Origin: Micromonospora andamanensis
Lineage (GTDB): Bacteria > Actinomycetota > Actinomycetes > Mycobacteriales > Micromonosporaceae
DNA: 64,000 nt
Assembly: GCF_016863495.1 (NCBI RefSeq)
Contig: NZ_BOOZ01000028.1
Location: forward strand, 56,674 to 120,673
Direction: 5' to 3'
Shown: positions 1 to 10,081 of the stretch, one piece after another
Layout: the number at the start of each line of letters is the position of its first letter
How positions within the stretch are numbered: the first letter of the stretch is position 1
Notes under the pieces: model-generated
Seen by the model: the letters and a program-made list of their open reading frames with translations, nothing else
Databases searched by the model: none
What the model was told of the DNA's origin: nothing
Program-made: the position numbers and the translations under genes

Positions 1-1
1 G

Positions 2-607
2 ACCGTGTCACTGGCCGGTGCTGCGTTGACCATGCTGCTGGCGCTGCCCCTCGGCCTGCTCGCGGCCCGTGCTCCGGGCCCATTGACGACCGCGCTGGAC
101 CGATTGGCGTACCTCGGTCACGCGCTGCCCGGTGTGGTCATCGGGCTCTCGCTGATCTTCTTCGGCATCAACGTGGCGTACCCGCTCTATCAGACGCGGT
201 GGTTGCTGGCCCTGGCCTACGCCACGCTGTTCCTGCCACTTGCGGTCGGAGCGGTGGCCAGCGCAGCCGCTCAGTCCCCCGCCCGGCTGGAAGAGGTGGC
301 ACGCTCCCTCGGTCGCGGGCCGTGGACGGTCCTGCGGACGGTGACCCTGCCGCTGATCCTGCCGGGCATCGGCGCCGGTGCGGCGCTTGTGTTTCTCACC
401 GGCATGAAAGAGCTTCCTGCCACCCTGCTGCTGCGTCCCACCGGGACGGACACCCTGGCGACCGAGTTGTGGACCAGCACCTCCGTCGGTGCGTACGCCG
501 CAGCGGCACCCTATGCCGTGTTGCTTGTGGTGATCTCGGCCCTGCCCACCTGGCTGTTGGTCGCCCGCAGCGGACTGCTCGACAAGGAGAAGCGGGTGCA
601 CCAATGA
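2..607 (+). CDS. ABC transporter permease, iron(III)-type, C-terminal part (5' end outside window)
   Basis: This is the 3' part of an integral-membrane permease; the reading frame is open at the left edge, so the true start lies upstream. About 200 residues are visible with at least five hydrophobic segments. The cytoplasmic EAA loop (EEVARSLGRGPW followed by a LPLILPG segment) is the site that contacts the ATPase in binding-protein-dependent importers. The gene is followed after 76 bases by an FbpC-like ATPase, so the two probably form an importer of ferric iron or a related substrate (FbpB/FutB-like). A periplasmic-type binding protein is expected upstream. The substrate is inferred from family resemblance and could also be thiamine, phosphonate or sulfate-like. 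Confidence 0.85.
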   Translation, partial: TVSLAGAALTMLLALPLGLLAARAPGPLTTALDRLAYLGHALPGVVIGLSLIFFGINVAYPLYQTRWLLALAYATLFLPLAVGAVASAAAQSPARLEEVARSLGRGPWTVLRTVTLPLILPGIGAGAALVFLTGMKELPATLLLRPTGTDTLATELWTSTSVGAYAAAAPYAVLLVVISALPTWLLVARSGLLDKEKRVHQ

Positions 608-683
608 GCGAACGTCGGCGAACGAATCATCGACACGGCGAGCTGGTGCCTCAGGCCGGCACGAGGCGGAGCGGAGAGTCGGT

Positions 684-1757
684 ATGAGCGAGGTCGTGGT
701 CAGTGGCGTGATCAAGCGGTACGGCCGGGTGACCGCCCTCGCCGGGGTGGACCTCCGCGTACCGTCGGGCCGGTTGACCGCCGTGCTCGGCCCGTCCGGC
801 TGCGGTAAGACCACCCTGCTGCGCTGCCTGGCCGGCTTCGAGCGGTTGGACGCCGGGGAAATTCGCATCGACGGCGCCCTGGTGGCCGGCGGCGGGCGGC
901 ACCTGCCGACGCACCGGCGCAACATCGCGGTGGTGCCCCAGGAGGGTGCCCTCTTCCCGCACCTGAACGTGGCGGACAACGTCGGCTACGGCCTTGATCG
1001 GGCGACTCGGCGTTCCGACCGGATCGCGGAAGTGCTGGCACTGGTCGGGCTGGCCGGGTTCGGCGCCCGCATGCCGCACGAACTCTCCGGCGGGCAGCAA
1101 CAACGGGTGGCGGTCGCCCGCGCCCTGGCACCCAGGCCGTCGGTGGTGCTGCTGGACGAGCCGTTCAGCGCCCTCGACGCGGGCCTGCGCGCCGGGCTGC
1201 GCCACGACGTACGCGACGCGCTGCGGGCCGATGGCGCGACAGGCGTGCTTGTCACCCACGACCAGGGCGAGGCGCTGTCGGTGGCCGACCAGGTGGTGGT
1301 GCTCCGCGACGGGCGGGTGATACAGGCCGCCGCACCGGCCACCGTGTACCGCGAGCCGGCCAACCCCTGGGTGGCCGAGTTCGTCGGCGACGCGGTGCTG
1401 CTGCCGGCAGACGTCGAGCAGGGTGTCGCGCGAACCGCGCTCGGCCTGGTGCCGGTCACCGGTGCCGTGCCCGACGGTCCGGTCACCGTGCTGGTACGCC
1501 CCGAGCAGGTCCGTCTCACGGCCGGTACAGGCGGGGTCACCGCGACCGTCCTGCGACACGACTTCCACGGCCACGACGCACTTGTCGGTCTCGGGCTGCC
1601 CGACGGTACCCGGATCACCGCCCGGGTCCTCGACGGCGGTGCCCCCGTGGCCCTGGGTGGCGAGGTGACGGTACGCGTGGACGGCGCGGCCCGGGCCTTC
1701 CCGGCCGACGCGTCCGTCGGCCGGCCGGTGCCCACCCCGGTGCGGCTGGTCGGCTGA
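684..1757 (+). CDS. ABC transporter ATP-binding protein, iron(III)/spermidine type
   Basis: ATPase of a binding-protein-dependent importer, 357 residues, acting on the inner face of the membrane with the permease ending at 607. Walker A GPSGCGKT lies at residues 36-43, the signature LSGGQQQ at 134-140 and Walker B VVLLDEP at 154-160, followed by the switch histidine in LVTHDQ. The last ~110 residues form a TOBE-like regulatory domain, as in FbpC/PotA proteins. A purine-rich stretch (gcggagcggagag) precedes the ATG. The gap to the permease carries a short direct repeat (gcgaacg twice). It converges on the protease gene, with a hairpin between. The subfamily is secure; the exact substrate is inferred. 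Confidence 0.9.
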   Translation: MSEVVVSGVIKRYGRVTALAGVDLRVPSGRLTAVLGPSGCGKTTLLRCLAGFERLDAGEIRIDGALVAGGGRHLPTHRRNIAVVPQEGALFPHLNVADNVGYGLDRATRRSDRIAEVLALVGLAGFGARMPHELSGGQQQRVAVARALAPRPSVVLLDEPFSALDAGLRAGLRHDVRDALRADGATGVLVTHDQGEALSVADQVVVLRDGRVIQAAAPATVYREPANPWVAEFVGDAVLLPADVEQGVARTALGLVPVTGAVPDGPVTVLVRPEQVRLTAGTGGVTATVLRHDFHGHDALVGLGLPDGTRITARVLDGGAPVALGGEVTVRVDGAARAFPADASVGRPVPTPVRLVG

Positions 1758-1785
1758 GGCCACCGCACACCGCGACGACACGAAG

Positions 1786-1819
1786 CGGCCCGGCGGATCG
1801 ATGTCGGTCCGCCGGGCCG
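1786..1819. terminator. Hairpin between convergent genes
   Basis: A perfect 12-bp stem (cggcccggcgga / tccgccgggccg) with a 10-nt loop sits between the ABC ATPase stop and the oppositely oriented protease gene. No T-run follows on either side, which is common in high-GC actinomycetes. A bidirectional terminator is the simplest reading. Confidence 0.65.
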
Positions 1820-1858
1820 GTTCACGTCAGGGCTAGTTGACGCCGGTTCACGTCAGGG

Positions 1859-1867
<9 letters not shown>
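1816..1867. repeat. 26-bp tandem duplication across the protease stop codon
   Basis: Two adjacent 26-bp copies (1816-1841 and 1842-1867) begin gccggttcacgtcaggg and end agttgac, with a two-base difference. The copy nearer the gene contains the protease stop codon and its last two codons, so the 3' end of the gene is duplicated just downstream of itself. Confidence 0.8.
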
Positions 1868-3079
<1,212 letters not shown>

Positions 3080-3161
3080 GCTGCCTCCCTTACCTGGGCG
3101 GCCGACCGGGCTTCTGGCCGGGCGGTCCGCACCCTGGACTGAGTTGGAGAGATGCTAGCGT

Positions 3162-3198
3162 TAGATCGACGAATATGACAGGGATGTTCATCGATCTA
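3162..3198. promoter_or_regulatory. Inverted repeat in the divergent promoter region
   Basis: Arms tagatcgacgaa (3162-3173) and ttcatcgatcta (3187-3198) pair with one mismatch across a 13-base spacer. The element lies between the divergent protease and methyltransferase genes and is much less GC-rich than its surroundings, so it could be an operator. Function is inferred from position. Confidence 0.4.
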
Positions 3199-3255
3199 TT
3201 TCCGATGTCACGGGCGGCGCTCTCCAACCCCGACGTCACCAGGCAGGATGGCGGT

Positions 3256-4740
3256 GTGGACGGACACGACATGCTGCTCTCCCCTGCCGGCGTCGAAGCG
3301 CTGCGGACCGCGTTGACCAGGGCCGACTTCACCGCGAACGGCATCGCGGGACGGCTCGGCCCGCAGGCGACCGGCGGGGTCGCCCGCAACGACTTCCGGG
3401 CCGCGCTGCGCGCCACCGCTGACCGGGATCGCCTGGCCACCCTGATCCGGGTGTTCATCTGCGAGCAGACCGAGCCGGAGGCAGCGGTCGCCGCCGCGCT
3501 GGCGCCGCTGCCGCTCACCGACGCGCTCGACGCGGGCCTTGTCGAACGGCACGGTGACGGGCTGCGGATGGGACTGGACCTGGAGCCGTACGGCGACGAC
3601 TGGTGGGTCCTCGCGGACGTGCCGGCCAGCGCCCGCCCCGGCCGCCCGCTGCACGCCGAGCACGTCCTCGGCATCGGCGGGGCGACCCAGACGATGATCG
3701 GCGCCGCCGTACGCCGGCCGGTGGACACCGCCCTGGACCTGGGCACCGGTTCGGGGGTGCAGGCGCTGCACCTGGGCACCCACGCCCGGCGGGTCACCGC
3801 CACCGACGTGTCGCGGCGGGCGCTGCGCTTCGCCGCCACCACCGCCGCCCTCAACGGCCAGGACTGGGAGCTGTTGGCCGGCGACCTGGTGGCCCCGGTC
3901 GCCGGCCGACGGTTCGACCTGGTGGTGAGCAACCCACCCTTCGTGGTCGGGCCGGGCACCACCACCCACGTCTACCGCGACTCCGGTCGGGTCGGCGACG
4001 CGATCGGCGCCGAACTGGCCGCCGCCGCTCCGACGCTGCTCACCGAGGGTGGCACCATGCAGTACCTCGCCAACTGGGTGCATGTGACCGGCGAGGACTG
4101 GGGAGACCGGGTCGCCGGCTGGTTCGCCGGCACCGGCCTGGACGCCTGGGTGATCCAGCGCGAGGTCGCCGACCCGATGGCGTACGTGAACCTGTGGCTG
4201 ACCGATGTCGGGGAGACCGCCGACCCGCAGCGGATGGCCGACTGGCTGGACTGGTTCGACGCGCACAAGGTGGAGGCGATCGGCTTCGGCATCGTCTCGC
4301 TACGCCGCAGCGGGCACGACGACCCGGTGCTGCGGGTGGAGGATCTGCGCCAGCGGGTGCAACCACCGATGGGTGACCGGATCGCCGACTGGTTCGACAG
4401 GCAGGACTGGCTACACGGACGCGGCACCGACGGGCTGCTGGCCGCACGCTACCGGGCCGCCGACGGGCTCCAACTGCGCCAGGAGGCGACGATGGGTGCC
4501 GACGGTTGGGCGGTGGACCGGCAGGTCCTCGCCATGCCGGACGGGCTGCGCTGGACCGAGGAGATCGACCCACTGGTGCTGGCCCTGGTGGGCGGGGCCG
4601 ACGGTCGGTTGCCGCTGCGTGACCAGCTCGCGCTGCTCGCCGTCGCGCACGACGTGGCCGTCGACGAACTGGCCGAGGCGGCCGGGCCGATCGTGGCGCA
4701 CCTGGTGGAGCGCGGCTTCATCGCGCCGGTGCAGCCGTGA
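3256..4740 (+). CDS. SAM-dependent methyltransferase with NPPF motif (DUF7059-like N-domain)
   Basis: A class I methyltransferase of about 494 residues. After an N-terminal domain of ~130 residues comes the SAM-binding fold (LDLGTGSGVQAL, then TDVS at strand 2) and the catalytic NPPF motif (VVSNPPFVVGPG) shared with PrmC- and RlmG-type enzymes, which methylate glutamine or a nucleic acid base amine. The last ~200 residues form an extra C-terminal domain. A longer frame opens at 3175, but it would run through the inverted repeat at 3162-3198. GTG 3256 has a caggcagg element upstream and is preferred; ATG 3271 is an alternative. Target unknown. Confidence 0.85.
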   Translation: MDGHDMLLSPAGVEALRTALTRADFTANGIAGRLGPQATGGVARNDFRAALRATADRDRLATLIRVFICEQTEPEAAVAAALAPLPLTDALDAGLVERHGDGLRMGLDLEPYGDDWWVLADVPASARPGRPLHAEHVLGIGGATQTMIGAAVRRPVDTALDLGTGSGVQALHLGTHARRVTATDVSRRALRFAATTAALNGQDWELLAGDLVAPVAGRRFDLVVSNPPFVVGPGTTTHVYRDSGRVGDAIGAELAAAAPTLLTEGGTMQYLANWVHVTGEDWGDRVAGWFAGTGLDAWVIQREVADPMAYVNLWLTDVGETADPQRMADWLDWFDAHKVEAIGFGIVSLRRSGHDDPVLRVEDLRQRVQPPMGDRIADWFDRQDWLHGRGTDGLLAARYRAADGLQLRQEATMGADGWAVDRQVLAMPDGLRWTEEIDPLVLALVGGADGRLPLRDQLALLAVAHDVAVDELAEAAGPIVAHLVERGFIAPVQP

Positions 4741-4792
4741 GGCCGCCGGCGCCGACGACGTCGGCAAGCGTTCGCGCGCCGGTGGTCGCCTG

Positions 4793-5215
4793 ATGCGGGC
4801 CGTGGTGCAGACCGTCGGCCGGGCCAGCGTGACAGTCGACGGTGAGGTGGTAGGCGCGGTCGATGACGGGCTGCTGGTGCTGCTCGGAGTCACCCACAGC
4901 GACACGGCCGAGATCGCCCGGACGATGGCCCGCAAGGTGCACGAGCTGCGCATCCTGGACGACGAGCGGTCGGCGGCGGAGATCGACGCGCCGATCCTCG
5001 TGGTCAGCCAGTTCACCCTCTACGGCGACGCCCGCAAGGGCCGCCGCCCGAGCTGGACCGCCGCCGCCCCGGCCGAGGTAGCGGAACCGCTTGTCGAGGA
5101 GACGGTCCGGGCGCTGCGCCAACGCGGCGCCACAGTCGCGACCGGCCGGTTCCGCGCCCACATGCTCGTGGAGAGCGTCAACGTCGGCCCCCGCACCATC
5201 CTCCTCGACCTGTAG
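4793..5215 (+). CDS. dtd: D-aminoacyl-tRNA deacylase
   Basis: A 140-residue enzyme that hydrolyses D-amino acids mischarged onto tRNA, acting as a cytoplasmic homodimer. The N-terminus MRAVVQTVGRASVTV, the SQFTLYGDARKGRRPSW block and the C-terminal NVGPRTILLDL with the Gly-Pro motif are the family hallmarks, and the length is typical (~145). The open frame extends far upstream through the methyltransferase gene, but ATG 4793 matches the start of known Dtd proteins. It lies 52 bases after the methyltransferase stop and may be co-transcribed with it. Two palindromes begin immediately after its stop codon. Confidence 0.95.
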   Translation: MRAVVQTVGRASVTVDGEVVGAVDDGLLVLLGVTHSDTAEIARTMARKVHELRILDDERSAAEIDAPILVVSQFTLYGDARKGRRPSWTAAAPAEVAEPLVEETVRALRQRGATVATGRFRAHMLVESVNVGPRTILLDL

Positions 5216-5216
5216 C

Positions 5217-5276
5217 GCAACCAGTGGTTGCACATCCCGGCGCCAACCCATACAGTCAGACGCAACCACTGGTTGC
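5217..5276. promoter_or_regulatory. Two identical-arm 15-bp palindromes, probable operator of the SRPBCC/ArsR operon
   Basis: Site 1 is gcaaccagtggttgc (5217-5231) and site 2 is gcaaccactggttgc (5262-5276). Each has perfect 7-bp arms GCAACCA/TGGTTGC around one central base, and the centres are 45 bases apart. They bracket the presumed promoter just upstream of a gene pair that includes an ArsR-family repressor, so autoregulation by that repressor is the natural inference. Confidence 0.7.
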
Positions 5277-5292
5277 ATGTCTGGAGGAGCGC

Positions 5293-5757
5293 ATGGAGTA
5301 CGGCAGCATCGAGCGGGAGATCCACGTCGAGGCCACCCCCGAAGTGGTCTACGAGGTCGTCACGACTCCCGAACACCTGCGGCAGTGGTGGCCGGACGAC
5401 GCGGATCTCGAGCCGGTCCCCGGGGCCACCGGGACTGTCTCCTTCGGCGACAGCTCGACGCCGAACGCGCAGGTCGTGCCGCTCACCGTCGTGGAGGCCG
5501 ACCCGCCCCGGCGGTTCTCGTTCCGCTGGGTGTACGACGATCTCGCCGTCGCGACGCCTACCAACTCGCTCCTGGTGACCTTCGAACTGGTCCCGTCGGG
5601 CACCGGAACGCTGCTGCGACTCACCGAGACGGGATTCCGGGAGAAGGGTTGGGAGGCGGCGGTGCTCGAAGCGCACTACCGCGACCACGTCAGCGGCTGG
5701 GACTACTTCCTGCCCCGCCTCGTCGAGTACGTCGCGCGGTTGGTCTCGACCCGATGA
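5293..5757 (+). CDS. SRPBCC (AHSA1-like) domain protein
   Basis: A 154-residue START/Bet v1-like protein with a hydrophobic ligand cavity. The opening IEREIHVEATPEVVYEVVT, the HLRQWWPDDA segment and the C-terminal amphipathic helix are typical of the AHSA1 subgroup. ATG 5293 has a strong ribosome site (ctggaggagc) and lies just after the second operator palindrome. The stop overlaps the start of the ArsR gene (ATGA), so translation is coupled. Such SRPBCC-ArsR pairs are common in actinomycetes; the ligand is unknown. Confidence 0.88.
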   Translation: MEYGSIEREIHVEATPEVVYEVVTTPEHLRQWWPDDADLEPVPGATGTVSFGDSSTPNAQVVPLTVVEADPPRRFSFRWVYDDLAVATPTNSLLVTFELVPSGTGTLLRLTETGFREKGWEAAVLEAHYRDHVSGWDYFLPRLVEYVARLVSTR

Positions 5758-6092
5758 GCGTCACCGTCGACGACGACCTCTGGTCCGCCGTCGGGGACCC
5801 GACCCGGCGGCGGATGCTCGATCTCCTGCTCAGTGACGGCGGCGGCACGGCGACCACGCTGAGCGAGCAACTGCCGGTCACCCGGCAGGCGGTCGCCAAG
5901 CACCTCGGCGTACTCGACCGGGTCGGGCTGGTCCACGGCACACCGTCCGGCCGCGAACGTCGCTACGAGGTGGACGAGGCGCAACTCGCCCGTGCCGTCG
6001 CGCAACTGTCGTCGGTCGGTGCCACCTGGGACGCCCGGTTGCGTCGGATCAAGCAGATCGCCGAGGCGATCCAGCGCGGCCAGCAGAGCTGA
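5754..6092 (+). CDS. ArsR-family winged-helix transcriptional regulator
   Basis: A 112-residue small regulator. The helix-turn-helix covers roughly residues 25-75 (LSEQLPVTRQAVAKHLGVLDR, recognition helix included), followed by a wing ending in GRERRYEVD. No CxC or other clear metal-ligand pair is seen, so this is the SRPBCC-associated ArsR type rather than a metal sensor. It overlaps the preceding SRPBCC gene by four bases and probably represses the operon through the two palindromes at 5217-5276. Confidence 0.9.
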   Translation: MSVTVDDDLWSAVGDPTRRRMLDLLLSDGGGTATTLSEQLPVTRQAVAKHLGVLDRVGLVHGTPSGRERRYEVDEAQLARAVAQLSSVGATWDARLRRIKQIAEAIQRGQQS

Positions 6093-6180
6093 ACCCACCA
6101 GAACCTTCGTCGCCATGTCCCGTGGCGGCGTGATCCATCCTGCCCGCATCCGGGCAGCTCAACAGAGACGAGGCAGCACG

Positions 6181-6621
6181 ATGCTCAACATTCTGCACCG
6201 GGTCGGCGTCACGTCGGCTCCCGAGGACGTCTATGCCGCCCTGACCACCGTCGACGGGCTGGCGAACTGGTGGACCGAGGAGACGGACGGCGACGGCGAC
6301 GTCGGCGGAGTGCTCCGGTTCCGCTTCATACCCGGCGGCTTCGACATGAAGGTCCTGGAGACTCGGCCGGCCGAACTGGTGCTCTGGGAGGTCGTCGACG
6401 GTCCCGAGGAGTGGCTCGGCACCCAGGTCCGGTTCGAGTTGAAGCGGGAGGGCGACTTCACAATCGTGCTGTTCCGCCACGAAGGTTGGCGGGAGCCGGT
6501 GGAGTTCATGTACCACTGCAGCACCAAATGGGCGACCTACCTGATGAGCCTCAAGCGGCTTGTCGAGACCGGGAAGGGTGAGCCCGCGCCGCACGACGTG
6601 CAGATCAGCAACTGGCACTGA
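6181..6621 (+). CDS. SRPBCC (AHSA1-like) domain protein
   Basis: A 146-residue START-like protein, the second in this operon. It opens LNILHRVGVTSAPEDVYAAL, has the DGLANWWTEET and FRFIPGGFDMKVLE blocks and ends in a helix with LMSLKRLVETG. ATG 6181 follows a gagacgagg ribosome site, 88 bases after the ArsR gene on the same strand. It is only loosely similar to the 5293 protein, so it is not a recent duplicate. Ligand unknown. Confidence 0.85.
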   Translation: MLNILHRVGVTSAPEDVYAALTTVDGLANWWTEETDGDGDVGGVLRFRFIPGGFDMKVLETRPAELVLWEVVDGPEEWLGTQVRFELKREGDFTIVLFRHEGWREPVEFMYHCSTKWATYLMSLKRLVETGKGEPAPHDVQISNWH

Positions 6622-6645
6622 GGTACGACGCGGGGCCCGCGGATG

Positions 6646-7434
6646 TCAGCCGAAGAGGCCGCGACGTTGGAGCGACTGACGCAACCAGCCGTCGAGCTGG
6701 GCTGCCCAGTCGGTGTTCGCCGCCGAGGCGTGCTCGACGGCGAAGCGACCGAAGACGTCGCGGCCCTCGGTGAACAGCCCGCCCCGCTTGTCCAACTCCA
6801 GCACCACCTGCACCTGCCGGGGGTCGGTGACGAAGGTGACCTCCAACTGCTTCATCGCGCCGGCGTACTGCGGCGGCGGGTAGAACTCGATCTCCTGGTA
6901 GAACGGCAGCGTCTGGTGCACGCCGTAGATGTGCCCGCGCTCCACGTCGGCCCGCGCGAACCGGAAACCGAGCCGCAGCAGCGCCTCCAGCAGGCGCTCC
7001 TGGGCCGGCAACGGATGCACCGCCACCGCGTCCAGGTCGCCCTTGTCGACGGCGCGGGCCACCTCCAGCTCGGTACGCAGACCCATCGTCATCCCGTGCA
7101 GGTGCTGCCCGTACAGCTCGGTGAGCGGGGTTTCCCACGGCACCTCGAACCGGAACGGGATGTCGTAGCGCTGCCCCGCCTCGAGCCGGAACGGACCCGT
7201 TGCCTGCTGGCGCTGGAACTCCTGGTTCGTGGCGTACTCGTTGTCGCCACTCTCCACCTCCACCCGGGTGAGCAGCCCCAGGGCCACGTAGGACACGTCG
7301 ACCGCGTGATCGCCGCCGGTGACCGCGATGCTGCCCTCCAACTGGCCACCCGGCCGGCAGTTCGGATTCGACAGCACCGTCTCCACCGACGGGCCACCGA
7401 CTCCCATCGCCTGCATCAGCCGTTTGAAGACCAC
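6646..7434 (-). CDS. Spo0M-like sporulation-control protein
   Basis: A 262-residue cytosolic protein with an arrestin-like N-terminal half. The start VVFKRLMQAMGVGGPSVET, the GGQLEGSIAVTGGDH strand pair and the FRLEAGQRYDIPF block match the Spo0M family, which affects sporulation or cell-division timing in Bacillus and actinomycetes. GTG 7434 is chosen because acggagg lies upstream of it; a longer frame to 7566 lacks a comparable site. It converges on the SRPBCC gene and diverges from the sigma-factor gene, with a 245-base promoter region between. Confidence 0.88.
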   Translation of the reverse strand: MVFKRLMQAMGVGGPSVETVLSNPNCRPGGQLEGSIAVTGGDHAVDVSYVALGLLTRVEVESGDNEYATNQEFQRQQATGPFRLEAGQRYDIPFRFEVPWETPLTELYGQHLHGMTMGLRTELEVARAVDKGDLDAVAVHPLPAQERLLEALLRLGFRFARADVERGHIYGVHQTLPFYQEIEFYPPPQYAGAMKQLEVTFVTDPRQVQVVLELDKRGGLFTEGRDVFGRFAVEHASAANTDWAAQLDGWLRQSLQRRGLFG

Positions 7435-7679
7435 GATTGCCTCCGTCTTTGATCGCCCGCATCCGGGTGGGGAACGCCGACCTGTCGGTCGACCGCTGGC
7501 ACGGTAACCGGCGCCGACAAGCCGAGCCGACCGAACCGCCGGGTCACCGAGTGCCCACTCAGACACTGTCGGTTCCCCGATCGCCTCACTCCCGTTTTAC
7601 GCCCCTACCGCCAAGCTGTTGTCACCGGCCTAACCGGCCGGCGGACACGGCACGGACGTGGACACGGGGAGAGACTGAG

Positions 7680-8690
<1,011 letters not shown>

Positions 8691-8704
8691 GCTGAGCGTA
8701 CGGC

Positions 8705-8735
8705 CATCGGCCCCGGCGGTTCGCCGGGGCCGATG
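8705..8735 (+). terminator. Strong intrinsic-type terminator after the sigma gene
   Basis: A perfect 14-bp stem (catcggccccggcg / cgccggggccgatg) with a 3-base loop starts 15 bases after the sigma-factor stop. Confidence 0.8.
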
Positions 8736-8780
8736 CGCGTCCCGCTTGACGACCCGGGCAGCCAACCGGTAGAAACCTTT

Positions 8781-8792
8781 GGTTATCTAACC
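8781..8792. promoter_or_regulatory. Palindrome upstream of the second ArsR gene
   Basis: GGTTA-tc-TAACC forms a perfect 5-bp inverted repeat, 15 bases before the GTG start. It sits in an unusually AT-rich promoter stretch, with related half-sites nearby (aacctttggtta, aaggttata). It is probably the autoregulatory operator of the ArsR gene that follows. Confidence 0.5.
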
Positions 8793-8807
8793 GGAAGGTT
8801 ATATAGA

Positions 8808-9176
8808 GTGCTCACCGACTTGGACGCCACCTTCGCCGCGCTCGCCGACCCGACTCGGCGGGCCATTCTGGCCCGACTCGCGGCCAGCGAAGCCACCGTC
8901 ACCGAGCTCGCCGCGCCCTTCGCGATGAGTCAGCCGGCCATCTCCAAACACCTGCGGGTGCTGGAACGTGCCGGACTGGTCAGCCGAGGGCGAGACGCCC
9001 AACGACGCCCCTGCCGGCTGGAAGCCGCGCCGCTGCGGGAGGCCACCGCCTGGCTCGCCGCGTACCGCGACCACTGGGCCGAGCGCTACCAGCGTCTCGA
9101 CGCCCTGCTCGACGAGCTGCGCTCGGCCGAGGAGGGGCAACGCGACACCGGCGCGGCGAACAGTGCGGCACCGTGA
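8808..9176 (+). CDS. ArsR-family winged-helix transcriptional regulator
   Basis: A 122-residue regulator. It opens LTDLDATFAALADPTRRAIL, then has the helix-turn-helix TELAAPFAMSQPAISKHLRVLER and a wing with SRGRDAQRRPCRLE. GTG 8808 is preferred because an accggaagg site lies nine bases upstream; an in-frame ATG at 8733 would run through the operator palindrome. It overlaps the next SRPBCC gene (GTGA), forming an ArsR-SRPBCC-VOC operon. No metal-binding cysteine pair is evident. Confidence 0.9.
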   Translation: MLTDLDATFAALADPTRRAILARLAASEATVTELAAPFAMSQPAISKHLRVLERAGLVSRGRDAQRRPCRLEAAPLREATAWLAAYRDHWAERYQRLDALLDELRSAEEGQRDTGAANSAAP

Positions 9177-9664
9177 TCGACGACCATCTGGTGGTCGACA
9201 CGCCCGGCGATCGGGAGATCGCGCTGAGCCGGCTCTTCGACGCACCGGCGCGACTCGTGTTCGCCGCCTTCACCCGCCCTCACCTGCTGGTCCGCTGGTA
9301 CGGCGCACGCGGCTGGCAACTCATCGGATGCGAGGTGGACCTGCGCGTGGGCGGACGCTGGCGGTTCGAGTCGCAGGGCCCCGACGGACAGCGGATGGTC
9401 CAGCGCGGGGTCTACCGGACAGTCGACGCGCCCCACCGGATCGTCTGCACCGAACACTTCGACGACCAGTCCTACCCGGGCGAGACCCTGGTCAGCCACA
9501 CGTTCACCGAACTCGCCGGGCGGACCACCGTCACCACCACCCTGCGCTACGCCACCCCCGAGGGACGCGACACCGCCCTGCGGTACCCGATGGCCCGTGG
9601 GATCACCGAAAGCTTCACCCGGCTCGCCGAACTGCTGGCCACCAGAACAGGAGAACAAGAATGA
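9173..9664 (+). CDS. SRPBCC (AHSA1-like) domain protein
   Basis: A 163-residue START-like protein. It begins VIDDHLVVDTPGDREIALSR and has FDAPARLVFAAFTRPHLLVR, the CEVDLRVGGRWRFE strand pair and a C-terminal helix with GITESFTRLAELL, all typical of the group next to ArsR regulators. The start overlaps the ArsR stop and its stop overlaps the next start (ATGA), so the three genes are translationally coupled. Ligand unknown. Confidence 0.88.
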   Translation: MIDDHLVVDTPGDREIALSRLFDAPARLVFAAFTRPHLLVRWYGARGWQLIGCEVDLRVGGRWRFESQGPDGQRMVQRGVYRTVDAPHRIVCTEHFDDQSYPGETLVSHTFTELAGRTTVTTTLRYATPEGRDTALRYPMARGITESFTRLAELLATRTGEQE

Positions 9665-10068
9665 ACTGGACGCTGGAAGTAGTTGTCGTACCGGTCTCCG
9701 ACGTGGACCGGGCCAAGGCGTTCTACGCCGACCAGCTCGGATTCGCCGTCGACCACGACACGGTGATCAGCGACGACGTCCGCATCGTGCAGCTGACCCC
9801 ACCCGGCTCGGGCTGCTCGATCGTCATCGGCAAGGGCGCCGTGCCGCAGATGCCGCCGGGGTCGCTGAAGGGCCTGCAACTCGTCGTGCCCGACCTCGGC
9901 AAGGCCCGCGCCGAGCTGCTCGAACGCGGTGTCGAGGTGAGCGAGATCCAGGTGCTCGGCGAGAACCCGCGCCCGGTGCCGGACCCGTTGGACAACGTCG
10001 GCTTCATCTTCTTCACCGACCCCGACGGCAACTCCTGGGCGGTGCAGCAGATCTCCAGCCGGACCTGA
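9661..10068 (+). CDS. VOC-family (glyoxalase/bleomycin-resistance-like) protein
   Basis: A 135-residue protein with two beta-alpha-beta-beta-beta modules. The first module is VVVVPVSDVDRAKAFYADQLGF; the second ends GFIFFTDPDGNSWAVQQI. These metal-binding folds serve as isomerases, dioxygenases or drug-binding proteins. It is the third gene of the ArsR-SRPBCC-VOC operon, overlapping the SRPBCC gene by four bases. Substrate unknown. Confidence 0.9.
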   Translation: MNWTLEVVVVPVSDVDRAKAFYADQLGFAVDHDTVISDDVRIVQLTPPGSGCSIVIGKGAVPQMPPGSLKGLQLVVPDLGKARAELLERGVEVSEIQVLGENPRPVPDPLDNVGFIFFTDPDGNSWAVQQISSRT

Positions 10069-10081
10069 CCGCGCCTGCCCG

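Noticed and set aside
604..683. Possible small gene between the iron permease and ATPase
   Set aside because: Only 76 bases with a short direct repeat; the frame seen there is a continuation of an antisense or shifted reading.
8..979. 323-codon minus-strand frame
   Set aside because: Antisense to the ABC permease and ATPase, whose motifs prove the plus strand is coding.
7435..7566. N-terminal extension of the Spo0M-like protein to 7566
   Set aside because: The added residues are not family-like, and a good ribosome site precedes GTG 7434.
9661..10068. Longer VOC frame starting at 8968
   Set aside because: The upstream part overlaps the ArsR and SRPBCC genes in another frame; ATG 9661 gives the typical VOC length.
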